From: Gemmatimonadota bacterium
Lineage (GTDB): Bacteria; Gemmatimonadota; Gemmatimonadetes; Longimicrobiales; Gaopeijiaceae
Assembly (NCBI GenBank): GCA_022340755.1
Contig: JAJDNI010000162.1
Coordinates: 1-37,745 of the forward strand
DNA length: 37,745 nt
Direction: 5' to 3'
Part shown: positions 1-8,897 of the stretch, in pieces
Layout of the letters: each line of letters opens with the position of its first letter
Numbering within the stretch: the stretch's first letter is position 1
Translations under genes and position numbers: made by a program
The notes under the pieces: model-generated
What the model was told of the DNA's origin: nothing
Seen by the model: the letters and a program-made list of their open reading frames with translations, nothing else
Databases searched by the model: none

Positions 1-1680
1 CTCGAAGAACACAATCCGGTGGGACCGATCCGTGGAGCCCTCGGACGTGAGCCCAACAGTGAACGCCGTGAGCCCGTCGGGTCGAAAGCCGAGGCGCGTC
101 CCCTCCAGGTGAAGCGACGAGCGGACCAGGAGCGCGCCCCCCGTCAGGAGCGTGAGGGAGAGCGCGACCTCCGCCGTCACCAGGGCACCACGGATTCTCC
201 CCGACCGCACGGACGCCGTGCTCCCCCGTCCACCTCCACCCAGAAGCCCCGCGGTATCTTCCCGCAGCACCGTCCAGAGCGGGACGGATCCGAAGCCGAC
301 GCCCACAAGGGCGCACACGCCCGACGTGACGAGGACCAGCCACGCGCTGACATGGAGGGCGCCTGCGCCCCCGGGGAGAGAGCGGCCGAGGCGGGTCACC
401 ACCAGGTCGCCCAGTCCCGCCAGCGCGCCGGCCGACAGAACCAATCCGAGCCCGCCAGCCGCCGCCGCCAGGAGGAGCCCTTCTGTCACGGACTGCAGCG
501 CGAGGCCTGTCCCTCCGGCCCCCAGCGCCCTGCGCACGCCTATCTCACGCTTCCTGACCTCAGCCCGCAGGAGCAACAGGAGCGCGGCGTTCACGCACGC
601 CACGAGGAGCACCAACAATGCCGTCGCCTGAACGACTTCCAGGCGCCGGCGAACTGTCGCCGTGTAGGTCGCCCGAAGGCGACGGACCCGGACCTGGACC
701 GACGCGTCTTCTTCCCCCGCCCTCGCTGCGCGCGCGCGCTCGGTGAGGATCACCGCCGCCTGAGCAGGAGGCACGTCCGACCGCAGGCGTCCCATGTAGA
801 CGGGCCCGGGGGAAGCGAGAGGAACCAGGACATCTGTGTATCCGTTCAGGTACCAGAAGTCACTGGGGAGCACGCCTATCACCGTGAACGAATAGAGCTC
901 TCCCGCTCTCCCGTCGGAGGGATACAGGCTTAGGGTTTTGCCCCCGACCCCGGGATCCCCACCGAAACGGCTCATCCACACGTTGTGGCTGATGACAGCC
1001 ACACGCGCATCGACGTCGTCATCGGTGAAGGTCCGGCCCAGCATCGGTCGCACCCCGAGGACATCGAAGAAGTCCGGAGAGACCCACGCGCCCAGCACGA
1101 CGTCTGCGGGACCGCCCCCCACCAGGGTGAAGCCGTCGAGATTCCAGGACACGGCCTTCTCGAAGACGTCCGAGCTGTTCTTCCATCCAACGGCGCTCGT
1201 AGCCGGAGACACGGTGACGATCCGGTCCACGTCCGGGTACGGGAGAGACCGCAGGAGGTACGCCTGAACCACGGCGAACGCCGACCCGTTGAAGGCTACC
1301 GCGACTCCCAGGATCCCTGTGATCAGCGCGGTGAATCCGGGCGCTCGACGCAGGGTACGCACTGCCGCTCGAACCTCGAGGAGGATCCGGCTGAGGGCAC
1401 CCATCGGGGGGCGGGTGAGCCGAGTGGGACGGATCGACGCCGGGGCGGCCTGCACCGGGCCCGGCAGGGGGCGCACCGTCTCCCCGAGAATCCAGAGCCA
1501 GACCCTCACCCAGCCCCGGAGGCCCCGCTGCAATCGAGCCTCGTGGAGAAGCCGCAGAAAGGCGTCCTCCATCTCCCGCCCGTACGTCCGTCGGAGTCTA
1601 CGATCGTACCGGAGGAGAAGGAGCCGGTAGACGCCACGAGCGAGGATAGCGCTCAGCCTGGCGGCTGGTCCGTCGCTCAT
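1..1680 (-). CDS. ADOP/MacB-family ABC transporter permease, partial
   Basis: This is the N-terminal part (560 codons) of a membrane permease that continues beyond the left edge. Reading the minus strand from ATG 1680 gives a soluble prefix (about residues 1-90, with RRTYGREMEDAF) typical of acidobacterial-type orphan permeases. A first transmembrane segment follows (about 105-125, after VRTLRRAPGFT), then a MacB-like periplasmic domain with the VAVISHNVWMSRFGGDP pattern. An FtsX-type membrane block begins near residue 350 (ALLVLLVACVNAALLLLL, then KREIGVRRALGA). ADOP proteins normally have two such permease halves and about 800 residues, so roughly the last third is missing. The start overlaps the stop of the padR gene (ATGA), so the two are probably translationally coupled. 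The exported substrate is unknown. No ATPase gene is visible here. Confidence 0.88.
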   Translation of the reverse strand, partial: MSDGPAARLSAILARGVYRLLLLRYDRRLRRTYGREMEDAFLRLLHEARLQRGLRGWVRVWLWILGETVRPLPGPVQAAPASIRPTRLTRPPMGALSRILLEVRAAVRTLRRAPGFTALITGILGVAVAFNGSAFAVVQAYLLRSLPYPDVDRIVTVSPATSAVGWKNSSDVFEKAVSWNLDGFTLVGGGPADVVLGAWVSPDFFDVLGVRPMLGRTFTDDDVDARVAVISHNVWMSRFGGDPGVGGKTLSLYPSDGRAGELYSFTVIGVLPSDFWYLNGYTDVLVPLASPGPVYMGRLRSDVPPAQAAVILTERARAARAGEEDASVQVRVRRLRATYTATVRRRLEVVQATALLVLLVACVNAALLLLLRAEVRKREIGVRRALGAGGTGLALQSVTEGLLLAAAAGGLGLVLSAGALAGLGDLVVTRLGRSLPGGAGALHVSAWLVLVTSGVCALVGVGFGSVPLWTVLREDTAGLLGGGGRGSTASVRSGRIRGALVTAEVALSLTLLTGGALLVRSSLHLEGTRLGFRPDGLTAFTVGLTSEGSTDRSHRIVFFE

Positions 1681-2021
1681 CCGCCCGACGCCGGGCTGGG
1701 GACGAGGTCCTTTCCTTCCACGAGGTGAGCCAACCGACTCAGCCGTGCCGCCTCGGCGCGCAGGGCCTCCCGCCCGTCGCTCGTCAGGGAGAATCGACGC
1801 GTCCGGCGAGCGTCGCCGTCGGCGGAGGAGACCTCGACCCACCCGGCCTCTTCCAGACGTTGGAGGGATCCATAGATGGTTCCGGGTCCCATGCCGAGCC
1901 CAGAGTGCTCCTCCGCCCGCTTCATCACGGCATAGCCGTGCAGGGGGCCATCCGCCAAGGCCAGCAGCACGTGAAACACGGCCGGGGTGAGGGGCTGATC
2001 CTGCGTCGTGGCTTGGCCCAT
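1677..2021 (-). CDS. PadR-family transcriptional regulator
   Basis: A winged-helix repressor of 114 residues from ATG 2021. The N-terminal region carries the PadR signature: an LALADGPLHGYAVMKR helix pair and GPGTIYGSLQRLEEAGWV as the recognition helix. A basic wing (RRTRRFSLT) and a C-terminal helix with ALRAEA follow. A GTG three codons upstream is also open, but the GGAAG sequence 8 bases before ATG 2021 favours the ATG. PadR proteins usually repress their own operon and respond to a ligand or envelope stress; here the controlled gene is most likely the permease that overlaps its stop codon. The AT-rich inverted repeats just upstream are the obvious binding site. Family assignment is firm; the inducer is unknown. 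Confidence 0.92.
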   Translation of the reverse strand: MGQATTQDQPLTPAVFHVLLALADGPLHGYAVMKRAEEHSGLGMGPGTIYGSLQRLEEAGWVEVSSADGDARRTRRFSLTSDGREALRAEAARLSRLAHLVEGKDLVPSPASGG

Positions 2022-2038
2022 GATCTTCACTTCCGCGT

Positions 2039-2074
2039 ATATTACCGTCTACGTAATATTACTGCTACAGTAAC
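2039..2074. promoter_or_regulatory. Palindromic operator candidate of the padR-permease operon
   Basis: A strikingly AT-rich 36-base patch directly upstream of padR holds three overlapping symmetries. ATATTAC (2039-2045) and GTAATAT (2053-2059) are separated by 7 bases. GTAATATTAC (2053-2062) is a perfect 10-base palindrome. TTACTG and CAGTAA (2059-2064 and 2068-2073) flank a 3-base centre. On the minus strand a TAATAT hexamer (2044-2039) could serve as the -10 element, so a bound repressor would block transcription. The symmetry is seen directly; PadR binding is inferred from family habit and position. Confidence 0.6.
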
Positions 2075-2209
2075 AAACCGCCTCCGCCGTGGGAAGAGGA
2101 GGGTGCGGAGGTGGCGCGACGACGCCGCGGTATGAGACAATGCGCCTCGTGACGGCTACTCTTGCCGTGTAGCGACTCTCTGATCGATCCCCCGCCTCGG
2201 AGCCGTCCC

Positions 2210-2620
2210 ATGAAGAAGCTGACCCCCATCATGACCGTCGAGGCCATCGAGCCGTGCCTCCCCTTCTGGACGGAGCGCCTGGGCTACGAGGTCACCGCCA
2301 CCGTGCCCCACGGCGATGCCATGGGCTTCGCCATGCTGCAGAAGGGCGCCGTCGAGTTGATGTACCAGAGCCGCGCCAGCATCGTGGACGACCTGGGTCC
2401 GGTTGCGGAGGCCGCCGGACACCCGGGGTTGGTGGAGCGTCTCGCCGGCGGCACCACAACCCTCTTCATCGAAGTCGACGACCTCGACGCCGTGGCCGCC
2501 GCGCTGGAGGGAGCGGACGTCGTAGTCCCCCGCCGCCAGACCTTCTACGGCATGGACGAGATCTTCGTGCGCGCACCGTGCGGGACGCTCGTGGGGTTCG
2601 CCTCGCCGGTGAGCGAGTGA
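2210..2620 (+). CDS. VOC superfamily (glyoxalase/bleomycin-resistance fold) protein
   Basis: A 136-residue protein from ATG 2210 with the paired beta-alpha-beta-beta-beta pattern of the vicinal oxygen chelate fold. The first half contains PCLPFWTERLGYEV and ends in VELMYQSR; the second begins at TTTLFIEVDDLDAVAAAL and ends in APCGTLVGFASP. An in-frame ATG 48 bases upstream would add a peptide unlike the family, so the later start is preferred. VOC proteins of this size act as lyases, dioxygenases or drug-binding proteins, and the sequence alone does not settle which. The gene stands alone, diverging from padR and converging on the M1 peptidase gene. Confidence 0.82.
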   Translation: MKKLTPIMTVEAIEPCLPFWTERLGYEVTATVPHGDAMGFAMLQKGAVELMYQSRASIVDDLGPVAEAAGHPGLVERLAGGTTTLFIEVDDLDAVAAALEGADVVVPRRQTFYGMDEIFVRAPCGTLVGFASPVSE

Positions 2621-2626
2621 GCGGAC

Positions 2627-2653
2627 GGCGCCCCGGCCGCAGACCGGGGCGCC
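2627..2653. terminator. Hairpin between convergent genes
   Basis: A perfect 10-base-pair stem (GGCGCCCCGG, 2627-2636, with CCGGGGCGCC, 2644-2653) and a 7-base loop sit between the VOC stop and the M1 peptidase stop. Neither strand has a clear T run after the stem, so it may be a weak or Rho-assisted bidirectional terminator. Confidence 0.5.
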
Positions 2654-2662
2654 CTTACCGCC

Positions 2663-4654
2663 TCATCCCCGCGGCCAGAAGTTGTTGGAGCGATCCACGT
2701 CGGGCGCATATCCGTCCGGGTCGAGCTCCACCCGGGTCACCGCCCCCACCGAGGGTGGCAGATCGATCTCCGCGTCGGCGTGGCCATCGAGCCAGTAGTC
2801 GACCGGGATGTTCCTGTCGATGACCCCCTCGCCGGTGGTGGTGATGCGCACTTTCGTGGGATAGGGGGCGAAACCCCGTGCCACGATCTTCACCACCGCT
2901 CCTCCGCCGTTCATGGGGGTCACGGAGAGGACTTCCTGGTCCAGCGTCCACGTCTCGTAGTAGAAGGAGGTCCAGAACCAATCCAGGTTCCCGCCGACCG
3001 CGTGCTGGAACGTCTCGAAGAAGTCCCATGGCGTCGGGTGCCTGTACTTCCACTCCGAGATGAACGCGCGGTACGCCTTCTCCCAGGTGTCCTGCCCCAT
3101 CATCTCCCGCAGCGCCACCATCAGCGTCGCCGGCTTGCTGTACGACGCCACTTCGTAGCCCGGACCGGGAGCGTACCAGTTGCCGTTGCGCATCATGCTC
3201 TGCTCCTGGTCCGCCGCCGCCGTGCGCAGATAGTCCTGCGCCTCCACACGGTGATGATCCACGCCGGGCCAGTACTCCATCTCGCTCTGATCCTCCAGGA
3301 ACGTCGTCGAGCCTTCGTCCATCCACGCGTGGCGGGTCTCGTTCGTCCCCACGATCATGGGGATCCACATGTGCGCCAACTCGTGCGTGGTGACGCTGAA
3401 GAGATCCTGGGCGGTGCGTCCCTGGTACGGGCCGATGAGCGTCATCATGGGGAACTCCATACCGCCCCCGATGATGTCCGCACCCTCCACCGAAGTCATG
3501 TGCGGCCAGGGATATGCGAGCCCCGTGTACTTGGAGTGAAACTCGATGGCCTCCTTGCCATACTTCCACTGGTCCTCCCACAGGGGTGCCCGTTCCTCGC
3601 GCCAGAACGAGTTGATGAGCACCCGGTCGTCCTTCCCGTCCCCGTTGCGGTCCGGTACCACAGCCGAGGTGGCGTCCCATCGCTGGACGTCGGAAGTGGT
3701 CCACGTGAAGTCCCGCACCGAGTCGGCCTTGAAGCGGTACGTCAGCCATCCCGACTGGGCGGGTGCCGTGGCGTTCCCGCTCTTCACCTCGGTCGTGGAG
3801 GCCACCACCACGTCCGTGTCGGCGACGGCCGCCTGGCGAAGTCGGTCCAGAGTCGTCGGGGAGTACACTTCGTCCGGGTTCTGAAGCTCGCCGGTGGCCC
3901 ACAGCGTCCACCCTGCAGGCACCGTGAGCGATGCAGTGTAGTCACCGTAGTCTTCGTAGAACTCGGCGATGCCCATGTAGGGCTCGGCGTCCCAACCTCG
4001 CAGGTCGTCGAAGACGGCCATCTTCGGGAACCAGTATCCCACGAGATATACCTCGTGGTTGGAGTAGCCCATCCGCCCGGACCCGTTCTGGGGCAGCGTG
4101 AACGACCACTCGAATCCCAGCGTCACGGAGTCGCCCGCCTCCACGTCTTTCGGGGGGCGGATGGTCATGATGGTCCCGTCGACACGATACGAAGGCGCGG
4201 AATGCGCATCGCCGACCTCCAGGGTGTCGCCAGCCACCACCACCGCCTTGAGCTTCACACCCCCCGTCACCGGCTCCGGCTCATTGCGGATAACCCCCTG
4301 CCCGTAGAGGTTCTGGTAGAGGTTCACCACGAGTCTGCGAAGGGCGTACGGCGAGCGGTTGTGATATCGGATGGTCTCCTTCCCTTCGAGCAGCGCAGTG
4401 GTGGGCTCCAACTTGGCGGACAGGTCGTAGTCGGCCCACTGGGTCCAGTAGTTGGGACCGGGGCTTCCGTCCGCGCTGCGGGTGCCGCGGGCCAGGGCGT
4501 TCCGGTAGTACGGCGGAGGCACTACCGGCGCCGGCACGGGCCGCCGCACGGTGTCCGGAACGTTCTGGGATCGGGCCGCAGGGGGCGCCACGCACACCAT
4601 CCCCAGCGCCACCGCTACCACCACACCTCCGCGAAGTCCGCCCTTGCTCACCAT
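2663..4654 (-). CDS. Secreted M1-family zinc metallopeptidase
   Basis: A 663-residue exported aminopeptidase-like enzyme. The N-terminus is a signal peptide (VVVAVALGMVCVAPPA, cleavage likely near ARS-QN). The substrate-anchoring motif of the family appears as GGGMEFP, and the zinc site is HELAH (His424, Glu425, His428) followed after 18 residues by Glu447 in WMDEGSTTFLE, the standard HEXXH-X18-E. A C-terminal beta domain follows. A GTG at 4675 also opens the frame and overlaps the stop of the upstream gene as GTGA, but ATG 4654 has a strong GGAGAGGAG upstream and puts the signal peptide at the N-terminus. M1 enzymes remove N-terminal residues from peptides; export suggests use of external peptides. 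Probably co-transcribed with the MBL-fold gene. Confidence 0.93.
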   Translation of the reverse strand: MVSKGGLRGGVVVAVALGMVCVAPPAARSQNVPDTVRRPVPAPVVPPPYYRNALARGTRSADGSPGPNYWTQWADYDLSAKLEPTTALLEGKETIRYHNRSPYALRRLVVNLYQNLYGQGVIRNEPEPVTGGVKLKAVVVAGDTLEVGDAHSAPSYRVDGTIMTIRPPKDVEAGDSVTLGFEWSFTLPQNGSGRMGYSNHEVYLVGYWFPKMAVFDDLRGWDAEPYMGIAEFYEDYGDYTASLTVPAGWTLWATGELQNPDEVYSPTTLDRLRQAAVADTDVVVASTTEVKSGNATAPAQSGWLTYRFKADSVRDFTWTTSDVQRWDATSAVVPDRNGDGKDDRVLINSFWREERAPLWEDQWKYGKEAIEFHSKYTGLAYPWPHMTSVEGADIIGGGMEFPMMTLIGPYQGRTAQDLFSVTTHELAHMWIPMIVGTNETRHAWMDEGSTTFLEDQSEMEYWPGVDHHRVEAQDYLRTAAADQEQSMMRNGNWYAPGPGYEVASYSKPATLMVALREMMGQDTWEKAYRAFISEWKYRHPTPWDFFETFQHAVGGNLDWFWTSFYYETWTLDQEVLSVTPMNGGGAVVKIVARGFAPYPTKVRITTTGEGVIDRNIPVDYWLDGHADAEIDLPPSVGAVTRVELDPDGYAPDVDRSNNFWPRG

Positions 4655-4671
4655 CGCCTTTCTCCTCTCCG

Positions 4672-5550
4672 TCACGAATTGCGCTCCAGGTAGAACCTCA
4701 TGCCCGCCCAGTCCGTGGCGGCGCTGAACACGTCGAAATATCGATCCACGTCTTCCCTACCCAGGAAGGGAGTCAGCTCCTCGCGGACCTCCATGTCGAA
4801 GCGCTGGGCGTCGCCGTCGTCTCCACGGTCCAGCGCTCCCCGCACTCGCGCCTCCAACCGCGCGAGGCGCTCCTTCATCTGCCGCACCCTGTCGGTCACG
4901 CCTCCGTAGAGCCCGAAGTGCGTGGCACCGAAACGCTCGGGTCCTATCGCGGCGATCTCGTCCAGCGTGGGCTCCCACGCCCTGGGGTCCACGGATGGGG
5001 GCGGCGTCGGTGGATGGCTGGGAGCATCGTCCGCCAGGACGATTCCCATGGCATCGCCCGAGAACAACGTGCCGTCGCGCTCATCCAGATACGCGAGATG
5101 GTGGGCGATGTGACCGGGCGTGGGAACAGGGCGGAGGTGACCGCGGGGGCCCGCGTCCCCGGGAGACCAGGCCCGTATGCGGTGAGCCGGAACGGGCAGG
5201 ACCTCCCCCCACAGGCGGTCGTGTTCCTCGCCGAACGTGCGCCGCGTGCTCGCCACGAGACGAGCCGGGTCCACCATGTGGGGAGCGCCGTCGATGTGCA
5301 CGTGCACCGCCGCCCGGGGATAGGCCCCCATGAGGTGGCCGGTGGCGCCCGCGTGGTCGAGGTGCACATGGGTCAGAATGATGTGTCGGAGGTCACCGCT
5401 CCCGATGCCCAGGCGGCTCAGCTCCTCACGCAGCCGCTCCAACGTCGTGGACGGCCCCGGATCCACGAGTGCAGGCTCGCCGTCGGGAAGGACGTAGACT
5501 GCGATGGCACCGGGGAGCCCGAGATGATTGAGGTCGATGCACTCGGTCAT
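4672..5550 (-). CDS. Metallo-beta-lactamase-fold hydrolase
   Basis: A 292-residue cytoplasmic hydrolase of the MBL fold. The metal motif THVHLDHAG gives His61, His63, Asp65 and His66; His147 in TPGHIAHH and Asp166 in LFSGDAMG complete the dinuclear site, with a late His in GATHFGLYG. This arrangement matches glyoxalase II-like and thioesterase-like members rather than true beta-lactamases, and there is no signal peptide. The C-terminal 70 residues are helical and charged. It is the first gene of a two-gene unit with the M1 peptidase. The substrate cannot be read from the sequence. Confidence 0.85.
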   Translation of the reverse strand: MTECIDLNHLGLPGAIAVYVLPDGEPALVDPGPSTTLERLREELSRLGIGSGDLRHIILTHVHLDHAGATGHLMGAYPRAAVHVHIDGAPHMVDPARLVASTRRTFGEEHDRLWGEVLPVPAHRIRAWSPGDAGPRGHLRPVPTPGHIAHHLAYLDERDGTLFSGDAMGIVLADDAPSHPPTPPPSVDPRAWEPTLDEIAAIGPERFGATHFGLYGGVTDRVRQMKERLARLEARVRGALDRGDDGDAQRFDMEVREELTPFLGREDVDRYFDVFSAATDWAGMRFYLERNS

Positions 5551-5778
5551 GTCGGCCTGATGGGTCTCTCTAGTGAGGAAGGGAGGCGCCCCGACAGGAG
5601 CACCCCCTCGCGGGGGGCCATGCCCCGGAGGCCACCGCGAGTCGGATCGGACGTCTCAGCCGCGTTCCGCAACAGGGACGAAATCGCGAGCATCGGGACC
5701 CTCGTACACCTGACGAGGCCGAGCGATCTTCTCCTTACCGTCCCTGTGCGTAGGCTCGATGATCGGCTGCCCCGCTTC

Positions 5779-5796
5779 GGAGCGAGGGCTCGCTCC
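5779..5796 (-). terminator. Possible tRNA-Leu terminator hairpin
   Basis: A 7-base-pair stem (GGAGCGA at 5779-5785 with TCGCTCC at 5790-5796) and a 4-base loop lie 16 bases beyond the 3' end of the tRNA. There is no T run after it on the minus strand, so termination activity is uncertain. The rest of 5551-5811 shows no convincing gene. Confidence 0.3.
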
Positions 5797-5811
5797 CAAG
5801 GCGAATGTGGA

Positions 5812-5894
<83 letters not shown>

Positions 5895-5908
5895 AGAGTG
5901 ACCGCAAG

Positions 5909-5937
5909 AAGCTACGCGCCCGGAGGGTTTGCCTCAA
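5909..5937 (-). promoter_or_regulatory. Possible promoter of tRNA-Leu
   Basis: On the minus strand TTGAGG (5937-5932) and TAGCTT (5914-5909) are separated by exactly 17 bases and end 14 bases before the tRNA 5' end, the right distance for a short tRNA leader. The -10 match is weak. Confidence 0.35.
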
Positions 5938-6077
5938 CGCCCCGGAGGCCCCGAGTGGCGCCCGGACCCATGCCTCCCCCGGCGACTTTCCTTATCGTTA
6001 GAGGTTGTCCTAATCCACATCGGCGGCGGCCCCCGTCGCCGTGCGGCGTTCACCTCGATGACCGACTGGAGCCCACA

Positions 6078-8816
6078 GTGGCAGCGCCTTTTTCCGACCC
6101 CTTCGGCGCGCTCTCCTCACTGTCCCTGAGCGAGGGCGACACCCATTACTTCGACCTGGCCCGCCTGCAGGCCGAGGGCCTGGTCTCTTCGCTGGACCGC
6201 CTTCCCTTCTCCATCCGCGTTCTCCTGGAAAACGCCCTCCGTCACGCCGGTGGCGGCTATGTGTCCCGGGACCATGTCGCGGCGGTGGCGGGGTGGAGTC
6301 CCACCAACGCCGGCGCCGACGTGCCCTTCATGCCCGCACGGGTGGTCCTCCAAGACTTCACGGGCGTACCCGCCGTGGTGGACCTGGCGGCCATGCGCGA
6401 CGGCATCAAGGCGCTGGGTGGAGACCCGGCTCGCATCAATCCCGTGGTGCCCGCCGACCTGGTCATCGACCACTCGGTGCAGGTGGACTACTTCGGCACC
6501 GGTGACGCCTTCCGCCTGAACGTGGAGCGGGAGTACGAGCGCAACCGCGAACGGTACTCTCTCCTACGCTGGGCGCAGGAGGCCTTCGCCGACTTCTCGG
6601 TGGTGCCTCCGGGCACCGGAATCATCCACCAGGTGAACCTCGAGTACCTGGCCTCGGTGGTGCACCGGCGCCAGCACGGCGACGACTGGGTCGCCTATCC
6701 CGACACGTGCGTCGGCACCGACTCCCACACCACGATGATCAACGGCATCGGGGTGGTGGGCTGGGGCGTGGGCGGCATCGAGGCCGAGGCCGTCGTGCTG
6801 GGACAGCCCTACTACATGCTCCTCCCTGAGGTGGTGGGGATGAAGCTCACGGGGACGCTCCCGGAGGGTGCTACTGCTACGGACCTGGTGCTCTGCGCGA
6901 CCCAGATGCTACGTGAGCACGGCGTGGTGGGGCGGTTCGTGGAGTACTACGGCCCCGGCCTCTCCACCCTGACCCTGCCGGACAAGGCGACGCTGGCCAA
7001 CATGTCGCCGGAGTACGGTGCCACCATTGGGTTCTTCCCGGTGGACGCCGAAGCTCTCCGCTACCTCCGCGGCACCGGACGCAGCCCGGAGCTCGTGGAG
7101 CGGGTGGAGCGGGTCTCCAAGGCGCTGGGCCTCTTCCGCACCGACGACACTCCCCATCCCGAGTTCACCTCCACCCTGGAGCTGGACCTGTCCACGGTGG
7201 AGCCCAGCCTTGCGGGCCCCAAGCGGCCTCAGGACCGCATCCGTCTGGTGGACATGCCCACTTCTTTCGCCAAGGATCTCCCGGCCCTGGTGCCGGCGGG
7301 CTTCTCCCTGGACGCGGGACAGGGCGGTACCGCCACGGCGACGAAGACGCGCCGGGAGGTGGAGGTGGAGGGAGAGGGTTACGAGGTCGGGGACGGCACC
7401 ATCGTCATCGCTGCCATCACCAGCTGCACCAACACCTCGAACCCGTCGGTGATGGTGGGCGCCGGGCTGCTGGCGAAGAAGGCCGTGGAGCGGGGGCTCA
7501 AGACGGCGCCCTGGGTGAAGACGAGCATGGCGCCGGGCTCCAAGGTGGTCACCGACTACCTCACCGAGTCGGCGCTCCTTCCTTACCTGGACCAGCTGGG
7601 CTTCAACCTGGTAGGCTACGGGTGCACGACATGCATCGGTAACGCCGGTCCCCTTCCGGAGAAGATCGACCAGGCGATCATCGACAAGGGCCTGGTGGTG
7701 TCAGCGGTGCTCTCCGGCAACCGCAACTTCGAGGCGCGCATCCACCCGCGGGTGAGGGCCAACTACCTCGCCTCTCCGGTGCTGGTGGTGGCATACGCTC
7801 TGGCCGGGCGCGTGGACCTGGACATCTACAACGAGCCGCTGGGACGCGACGCCGAGGGCAAGCCCGTCTTCCTCGCCGACATCTGGCCCTCGCCGGAGGA
7901 GGTGCGGGAGACGGTGGCCGCGGCCCTCAAGCCCGAGATGTACGAGAGCCGCTACGGCGAGGTCTTCCAAGGCGACGAGAAGTGGCAGGCCCTGCCCATC
8001 CCCGAGGAGAGCGCCCTGTACGAGTGGGACCCCGGCTCCACGTACGTCCAGAACCCCCCGTTCTTCGCCGGCATGTCCATGGAGATCCCCGCCGACGCCG
8101 ATATCACCGGCGCCCGCGCGCTGGCGCTCCTGGGCCAGTCCGTGACCACGGACCACATATCCCCGGCGGGCGCCATTCCCAAGCAGGAGCCGGCCGGCGT
8201 GTACCTGCGGGAGCACGGAGTGGAGCCGCGGGACTTCAACACGTTCGGGTCCCGGCGCGGAAACCACGAGGTCATGATGCGCGGGACGTTCGGCAACGTG
8301 CGCATCAAGAACCTCATGCTGTCCGGAAGGGAGGGCGGCTACACGGTGCACGTGCCCACGGGCGAGGAGATGAGCATCTACGACGCAGCGATGCGCTACG
8401 AGGCGGAGGGCACGCCCCTGGTCGTCCTGGCGGGCAAGGAGTACGGGACCGGGAGCTCGAGGGACTGGGCCGCCAAGGGTACCTTGCTTCTGGGCGTGCG
8501 TGCGGTCATCGCGGAGAGCTTCGAGCGCATCCACCGCAGCAACCTCGTGGGCATGGGGGTGCTTCCCCTCGAGTTCACCGGTGGCGAGTCGGCCCAGTCG
8601 CTCGGCCTGACCGGCCGGGAGCGCTTCGACCTCGAGGGCATCGCCGGCGGCCTCGGGCCGCACTGCACGATCGCGGTCACGGCAACCGCAGAAGACGGAT
8701 CCACGAAGCGGTTCGAGACCAGGGCCCGCCTGGACTCCGACGTCGACGTGGAATACTACCGGAACGGAGGGATCCTCCAGACCGTTCTCAGAAGGATGGC
8801 CCGCGGCGAGATGTAG
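6078..8816 (+). CDS. acnA: Aconitate hydratase A
   Basis: A 912-residue enzyme interconverting citrate and isocitrate in the TCA cycle, of the monomeric AcnA/IRP1 type. The three 4Fe-4S cysteines are Cys450 in [11 protein letters not shown] and Cys516/Cys519 in [13 protein letters not shown], with the same spacing as in the E. coli enzyme. Other hallmarks are VGTDSHTTM, the [12 protein letters not shown] loop and the swivelling-domain motif [16 protein letters not shown]. The frame is open further upstream, but GTG 6078 fits the family start and has TGGAG six bases upstream. The gene is monocistronic, ends in a strong terminator and has no regulatory partner here. Assignment is firm. Confidence 0.97.
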   Translation: MAAPFSDPFGALSSLSLSEGDTHYFDLARLQAEGLVSSLDRLPFSIRVLLENALRHAGGGYVSRDHVAAVAGWSPTNAGADVPFMPARVVLQDFTGVPAVVDLAAMRDGIKALGGDPARINPVVPADLVIDHSVQVDYFGTGDAFRLNVEREYERNRERYSLLRWAQEAFADFSVVPPGTGIIHQVNLEYLASVVHRRQHGDDWVAYPDTCVGTDSHTTMINGIGVVGWGVGGIEAEAVVLGQPYYMLLPEVVGMKLTGTLPEGATATDLVLCATQMLREHGVVGRFVEYYGPGLSTLTLPDKATLANMSPEYGATIGFFPVDAEALRYLRGTGRSPELVERVERVSKALGLFRTDDTPHPEFTSTLELDLSTVEPSLAGPKRPQDRIRLVDMPTSFAKDLPALVPAGFSLDAGQGGTATATKTRREVEVEGEGYEVGDGTIVIAAITSCTNTSNPSVMVGAGLLAKKAVERGLKTAPWVKTSMAPGSKVVTDYLTESALLPYLDQLGFNLVGYGCTTCIGNAGPLPEKIDQAIIDKGLVVSAVLSGNRNFEARIHPRVRANYLASPVLVVAYALAGRVDLDIYNEPLGRDAEGKPVFLADIWPSPEEVRETVAAALKPEMYESRYGEVFQGDEKWQALPIPEESALYEWDPGSTYVQNPPFFAGMSMEIPADADITGARALALLGQSVTTDHISPAGAIPKQEPAGVYLREHGVEPRDFNTFGSRRGNHEVMMRGTFGNVRIKNLMLSGREGGYTVHVPTGEEMSIYDAAMRYEAEGTPLVVLAGKEYGTGSSRDWAAKGTLLLGVRAVIAESFERIHRSNLVGMGVLPLEFTGGESAQSLGLTGRERFDLEGIAGGLGPHCTIAVTATAEDGSTKRFETRARLDSDVDVEYYRNGGILQTVLRRMARGEM

Positions 8817-8835
8817 CGACGGGATCCGATCTCCA

Positions 8836-8880
8836 GGGCCCGCCCGCCGGTGTGGCCGGCGGGCGGGCCCTTTGCGTTTC
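8836..8880 (+). terminator. Strong terminator after acnA
   Basis: A perfect 15-base-pair GC stem (8836-8850 with 8856-8870) with loop TGTGG begins 19 bases after the acnA stop and is followed by TTTGCGTTTC. It lies between convergent genes and may also stop transcripts of the nfeD gene, although that strand lacks a T run. Confidence 0.85.
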
Positions 8881-8897
8881 AGTATCGACCCGACCTG

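Noticed and set aside
2780-4693. A 637-codon plus-strand frame opposite the M1 peptidase
   Set aside because: The minus-strand frame has a signal peptide and HEXXH-X18-E; the plus frame has no recognisable motif.
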